Below are positions 23,049 through 26,302 of a stretch of 26,302 nt of DNA, one piece after another. Origin of the DNA: an uncultured Bacilli bacterium (GTDB lineage: Bacteria > Bacillota_I > Bacilli_A > RF39 > UBA660); the NCBI GenBank assembly GCA_934089275.1, contig CAKOJJ010000020.1, positions 1 to 26,302 on the forward strand, in the 5' to 3' direction. Under the pieces are notes generated by a model that searched no databases, had not been told where the DNA came from, and saw only the letters and a list, made by a program, of their open reading frames with translations. Position numbers and translations under genes: made by a program. The number at the start of each line of letters is the position of its first letter. The stretch's first letter is position 1.

Positions 23049-23057
23049 TGTTATAAT
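23049..23057 (+). promoter_or_regulatory. Extended -10 promoter of the glucosaminidase-cohesin operon
   Basis: TG-T-TATAAT, a perfect extended -10, 24 bases before the ATG. Just upstream AGTTGTCAGA (23036-23045) is a weak 0A-box-like sequence (seven of ten). Confidence 0.6.
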
Positions 23058-23081
23058 GATAGTGAATAGGTAGGTGTAGTT

Positions 23082-24854
23082 ATGAATAAAAAAAGATTAT
23101 TTATTTTTTTACTTTTATGGATAACTATGCCAACTTTCGTATTTGCTAAGACGATTACAGGTGTTGTTTCAGGAACTGGTGTTTATGTTAGAACGGGGCC
23201 AGGAACCAACAATGATAAGATTAAAATGGTATCTACTGGAGAAAGTTTTACGATGTCAACTGATGAAATATTTGCTGATGAAAGTGAAGATAAGAGTAAA
23301 TGCCCAAACGGATGGTATAAGATAAATGTTGATAATCGTGAGGGATATATTTGTTCAAACTATTTAAAAGTAAGTGTTGTTGATGATCCGAAAATAGATG
23401 ATACAGAAGCTCGTACTGAATGTGAAAAGGAAATGAAGGAAAAAGGATTTCCATCTTCTTATTGGAATGGTTTATGTTCTATAAAACTTGCTCATCCAAC
23501 ATGGAATTTTGAGGCTGAAGTTACAGATAAGAACGGAAATGTAATTGACTTTAATGCTAGTGTAAATGCTTTTAGTTCATGTGGAAGTTCAACAATAAAA
23601 TCATCTAGTAGAAGTGATTATATAGATACAACTTGTACAAAGAAATTTGATTCAGGTTACAGTGCTGCTAGTAGGGAAGCTATTAAATATTATTTGGATC
23701 CAAGAAATTTCTTAAATGAAAAAACGATATTTATGTTTGAAAATTATAAAACAAATACAAGTATAAGTGCTGATGACTATAAAAAAGCGTCAACAAAAGC
23801 TTTTAATAATAATTTTTTGATACAACAAATACCAGCTTTAACTGAGTTTATTAAAAATTCGAGTTTAAGTATTGGAGTATCTCAAATGGCGATTACATCT
23901 CGTATTAGAGTAGAATTGGGTTCAGGAAAACTTACAAGTGGAACTTATGCTGGGCAACTTTATTCTTGTGTAAGTGGAAATTATACAACACGATTTGGTA
24001 CAACCTATAACGGCAATTCTTTAGATAATTATTATAATTTCTTTAATATAGCAGCTTATGATGGATCAAATGTAACTCAAAAAGCTCTTATTTATGCGTT
24101 TAATCATGGTTGGGGTGGAACCGGAAATATGGATGCTGATCGTCAAACAGCCATGAATGGTGGTACGGAATTTATTAACAAAAATTATGTCAATGCTGGT
24201 CAAGATACAGCTTATTATCAAAAGTTTAACATTTTCCCTGATAATCCAGAAAAAAGATATTTGCATCCATATATGACCAATGTAGAAGCTCCAGAAAGTG
24301 AAGCAAAAATTATGTATAATGCGTATAAAGCAGTTGGTATACTTGAAAGCTCATTTAATTTCATTATTCCTGTATATGCTAATATGGATGATTTGGTTGA
24401 TCCAGATGATAAACCAGATGAAATCGGAAAAGTAGATGCTAGTGTTGCGGTAATTTCTTCTGGATATAGATACGAAGTTGGTTATATTTCTAATATTGAA
24501 GTTGGTACAAATTCAAGCGATTTAAAAGGTAACTTGGAAAGTAAAGGAGTAAGTGTTGTTATAACAGATGCTTCAGGTAACGTAGTAGATGATACTCTAA
24601 AAACAGGATATAAAGTAACAATTTCTGGTAATACAACTGAAACTTTAGAAATAGTAATATATGGAGATGTATCAGGTGATGGTGAAATAAATGCTTTAGA
24701 TTTACTTAAGGTACAAAAAGATATTCTTGGTACTTCAAAGTTAAATGGAGCTTATAAAAAAGCAGCTGATGTAAGTAAAGATGGTTCAATTAATGCTTTA
24801 GACTTACTTAAAATTCAAAAGAATATATTAGGTACAGCTAAATTAGAACAATAG
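23082..24854 (+). CDS. Secreted SH3b - glucosaminidase-like - dockerin protein
   Basis: A 590-residue secreted protein. Signal peptide 1-22 (cleavage after VFA). A bacterial SH3 domain (24-97: GVYVRTGPGTNNDKI, GWYKINV, REGYICSNYLKV) would bind the wall. A catalytic region (about 190-430) of the LytD/GH73-like N-acetylglucosaminidase type has YYLDPRNFLNE, SRIRVELG with Glu278 as candidate acid, YNFFNIAAYDG, and FNHGWGG. A linker domain (about 450-525) leads to a type I dockerin-like module with two calcium loops: Asp529-x-Ser-x-Asp533-Gly-x-Ile-x3-Asp540 and Asp563-x-Ser-x-Asp567-Gly-x-Ile-x3-Asp574, each followed by a LLK-QK-ILG helix. Expected to cut glycan strands of peptidoglycan. AGGT lies upstream of the ATG. 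The next gene, eight bases on, encodes a cohesin-like membrane protein that may bind this dockerin. Confidence 0.88.
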   Translation: MNKKRLFIFLLLWITMPTFVFAKTITGVVSGTGVYVRTGPGTNNDKIKMVSTGESFTMSTDEIFADESEDKSKCPNGWYKINVDNREGYICSNYLKVSVVDDPKIDDTEARTECEKEMKEKGFPSSYWNGLCSIKLAHPTWNFEAEVTDKNGNVIDFNASVNAFSSCGSSTIKSSSRSDYIDTTCTKKFDSGYSAASREAIKYYLDPRNFLNEKTIFMFENYKTNTSISADDYKKASTKAFNNNFLIQQIPALTEFIKNSSLSIGVSQMAITSRIRVELGSGKLTSGTYAGQLYSCVSGNYTTRFGTTYNGNSLDNYYNFFNIAAYDGSNVTQKALIYAFNHGWGGTGNMDADRQTAMNGGTEFINKNYVNAGQDTAYYQKFNIFPDNPEKRYLHPYMTNVEAPESEAKIMYNAYKAVGILESSFNFIIPVYANMDDLVDPDDKPDEIGKVDASVAVISSGYRYEVGYISNIEVGTNSSDLKGNLESKGVSVVITDASGNVVDDTLKTGYKVTISGNTTETLEIVIYGDVSGDGEINALDLLKVQKDILGTSKLNGAYKKAADVSKDGSINALDLLKIQKNILGTAKLEQ

Positions 24855-24862
24855 GAGGATAT

Positions 24863-26155
24863 ATGAAAAAAATAAAAGTTTTATTTGTTGGTTTATTTAC
24901 AAGTTTGTTTCTTCCAAGTTTTGTAAATGCAGCAAATGCAAGTATTACGGTTAAAACGAATGGAAGTGCCGTTGTTGGAAATACGATTACAGCAACAGTT
25001 ACTTTATCAAGTTCAACACCTATGGGTTCGTGGCAATATCTAATCAGTTACGATAATTCGAAATTAAAATTAATAAGTGGAGAAACTTCGGTGGCTGATT
25101 ATACTACAAGTGCAAGTGGAGTAAAATCAAAGAGTTATACATTAAAATTTCAGGCTTTAAAAAGTGGTTCAGCATCTATCAATGTTGGTAGTTATCTAGT
25201 TTATGCACTTGATGAATCAAAGATGAGTGTTTCGGTAAAATCGGCAACAATTACGTTAAGAACTCAAGCTGAAATAGAAGCTAGTTACTCAAAGAATGCT
25301 TATTTAAAAAATCTAGCAATTGAAGGTTATTCTATAACTCCAACTTTCAATAAAGAAACTTATGAATATACTTTAGAAGTACCAAATGATGTTGAACGTG
25401 TTAATATAACTGGTGGTGTAGAAGATTCAACTGCAAGAGTAAGTGGACTTGGAACGGTTGATTTAACTGAAGGTGCAAATAAATTTGAAATTGTTGTTAC
25501 AGCTCAAAAAGGTAATACTTTAAAATATACAATCAACATTGAAAGAAAAGAACTTGATCCAATAAATGTTGAAATAGATGGAATTAATTATACAATTATT
25601 AGAAAAAATGATGCTTTACCATCAATGACAACATTTACGATTGGGGCAGCTTCATATGAAGGAACAGAAATACCTGCTTTAGTAAATGATACTTATACTT
25701 TAATTGCATTAAAGAATCCAGATGGAGAAGTAAGTGTTTATATTTATGAAAATGGAAAAATAACTAAAAAATATATTGAATTAAAGAGTAATCTTATTTA
25801 TGTTAATCCAATAGATTTAGTAGAAAGTAAAAGTTTATCTTTTTTAAAGAAAACTACAATTGAAATAAACGGTTTAAAAGTTGATGCTTATAAAGTAGAA
25901 GGAAGTAACAACTTTGTTATTTATGGATATAACTTGGAAACTAAAGAAAAGGGTTATTACTTATTTAATTCAAAAGATAGTACAATATTTCCAATGGATG
26001 AAAATATTACTGAAAGTTTAAATGGGCTTGTAAATAATTATAGATACGTAATATTTGCTTGTTTAGGAATTATAATATTATTATTGATTTTACTTATTTT
26101 CAAAAGAAAAAAGAAAACAAAAGTAGAAAAGAAAAAGGATGAAAAGAGCGAATAA
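24863..26155 (+). CDS. Membrane-anchored cohesin-like protein with cadherin-like beta-sandwich
   Basis: A 430-residue protein. Signal peptide 1-23 (VNA). Residues about 26-133 resemble a cohesin domain: alternating strands, GSWQYLISYDNSKLKLISG, SYTLKFQALKSGSASINVGSYLVYALD. Residues about 143-228 match the cadherin-like beta-sandwich of bacterial surface proteins (NAYLKNLAIEGYSITPTFNKETYEYTLEVP...). A further domain of unknown type is at 235-385. A transmembrane helix at about 394-412 and a Lys/Glu-rich cytoplasmic tail (413-430) make it a type I membrane protein. AGGAGGAT (24853-24860) overlaps the previous stop, so it is an operon with the dockerin-bearing glucosaminidase. Inferred role: hold that enzyme at the membrane surface. 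Its stop lies in the terminator loop. Confidence 0.82.
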   Translation: MKKIKVLFVGLFTSLFLPSFVNAANASITVKTNGSAVVGNTITATVTLSSSTPMGSWQYLISYDNSKLKLISGETSVADYTTSASGVKSKSYTLKFQALKSGSASINVGSYLVYALDESKMSVSVKSATITLRTQAEIEASYSKNAYLKNLAIEGYSITPTFNKETYEYTLEVPNDVERVNITGGVEDSTARVSGLGTVDLTEGANKFEIVVTAQKGNTLKYTINIERKELDPINVEIDGINYTIIRKNDALPSMTTFTIGAASYEGTEIPALVNDTYTLIALKNPDGEVSVYIYENGKITKKYIELKSNLIYVNPIDLVESKSLSFLKKTTIEINGLKVDAYKVEGSNNFVIYGYNLETKEKGYYLFNSKDSTIFPMDENITESLNGLVNNYRYVIFACLGIIILLLILLIFKRKKKTKVEKKKDEKSE

Positions 26156-26167
26156 CTCTTTTTTTTT
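26142..26167 (+). terminator. Terminator of the glucosaminidase-cohesin operon
   Basis: AAAAGAG (26142-26148) / CTCTTTT (26156-26162), loop containing the stop codon, T-run to 26167. Confidence 0.8.
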
Positions 26168-26183
26168 GTGTTTTAGGTTCTAA

Positions 26184-26203
26184 TTTTGTCGATATTTGTC
26201 GAG
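26184..26203 (+). promoter_or_regulatory. Two tandem Spo0A-box-like sites
   Basis: TTTTGTCGAT (26184-26193) and ATTTGTCGAG (26194-26203) match nine and eight of ten positions of TTTTGTCRAA and are exactly ten bases apart, one helical turn, as in known Spo0A dimer sites. The second ends four bases before the -35 of a strong promoter. Confidence 0.5.
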
Positions 26204-26207
26204 TTTA

Positions 26208-26235
26208 TTGACAATGAAAATTAACTATATATAAT
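26208..26235 (+). promoter_or_regulatory. Strong sigma-A promoter at the right edge
   Basis: TTGACA (26208-26213), 16-base spacer, TATAAT (26230-26235). Both hexamers are perfect. The gene it drives lies beyond the window. Confidence 0.75.
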
Positions 26236-26241
26236 AACCAA

Positions 26242-26302
26242 TCGAGAAGCAGAGAAAGATGCTTATCACTTCCAACTAGAGGCTAAATATTCAGGGTTTT
26301 GG
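26242..26302 (+). other. Start of an unidentified structured leader or RNA (cut by window end)
   Basis: The expected transcript has no open frame with a ribosome binding site in its first 60 bases. It can form a small hairpin (AAGCA 26247-26251 with TGCTT 26260-26264). The purine-rich, non-coding look suggests a regulatory leader or a small RNA. I cannot name it from the visible part. Confidence 0.3.

Noticed and set aside
1..26302. Mycoplasma-type code with TGA as tryptophan
   Set aside because: TGA ends the SDR gene (2336-2338) and the amidase gene (6726-6728) at sensible protein ends, and Trp is encoded by TGG.
1..26302. CRISPR arrays, insertion sequences, tRNA genes, prophage
   Set aside because: No regular direct repeats with spacers, no transposase or integrase, and no tRNA cloverleaf was seen.
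26242..26302. T-box, 6S RNA or tmRNA at the right edge
   Set aside because: None of the diagnostic motifs is visible in the 60 bases present, so no name is given.

Overview
The window is AT-rich bacterial DNA that uses the standard code: TGA is a real stop at 2336-2338 and 6726-6728. It carries AGGAGG/AGGTGA-type ribosome binding sites, a class B RNase P RNA, a Cheo-type LexA box at recA, and the Firmicute gene order gpsB-rnpB and rodZ-like-pgsA-recA-rny. This points to a low-GC Firmicute of the Bacilli/Mollicutes-relative type, probably an uncultured gut lineage (RF39-like). That placement is inference; no 16S rRNA or tRNA gene is present.

Layout. 1-3.6 kb: a HAD phosphatase, undecaprenyl-diphosphate phosphatase (uppP), and a translationally coupled SDR reductase and methionine-gamma-lyase-like PLP enzyme. 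3.6-6.7 kb: the most unusual part. A 400-bp gene-free stretch holds a nested inverted repeat, an orphan terminator and a promoter-like element with eight consecutive G in its spacer. It leads into a secreted surface protein whose Cys-rich last 51 codons have codon use unlike the rest of the gene, and then a membrane-anchored cell-wall amidase. 6.7-8.3 kb: a 31-codon small gene whose end lies in its own terminator, then an AAA ATPase of the DUF4143 type. 8.3-13 kb: a housekeeping block of gpsB, RNase P RNA, a short RodZ-like protein, pgsA, recA (LexA box) and rny. 13-15.8 kb (minus strand): a dGTPase-like HD hydrolase and a double-HTH protein with a large uncharacterised C-terminus. 15.9-18 kb: two single-pass membrane proteins. 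18-21 kb (minus strand): DedA and a three-gene NitT/TauT-type ABC importer. 21-26.2 kb: an acidic coiled-coil protein, then a two-gene unit of a secreted dockerin-bearing glucosaminidase and a membrane-anchored cohesin-like protein. The window ends in a strong promoter with two tandem Spo0A-like boxes and the start of an unidentified leader.

Themes. The cell envelope dominates: lipid carrier recycling (UppP, DedA), division and shape (GpsB, RodZ-like), phospholipid synthesis (PgsA), wall hydrolases (amidase, glucosaminidase) and surface proteins. Two candidate systems stand out. One is a surface protein with a possible slippable promoter and a C-terminal cassette that looks like a diversification target (retroelement-type or cassette exchange). 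The other is a cohesin-dockerin pair that could tether a peptidoglycan hydrolase to the membrane. Genes are packed so tightly that many terminator hairpins contain the stop codon of the gene they end. Several start codons were moved to downstream in-frame codons with good ribosome binding sites; the reasons are given per gene.
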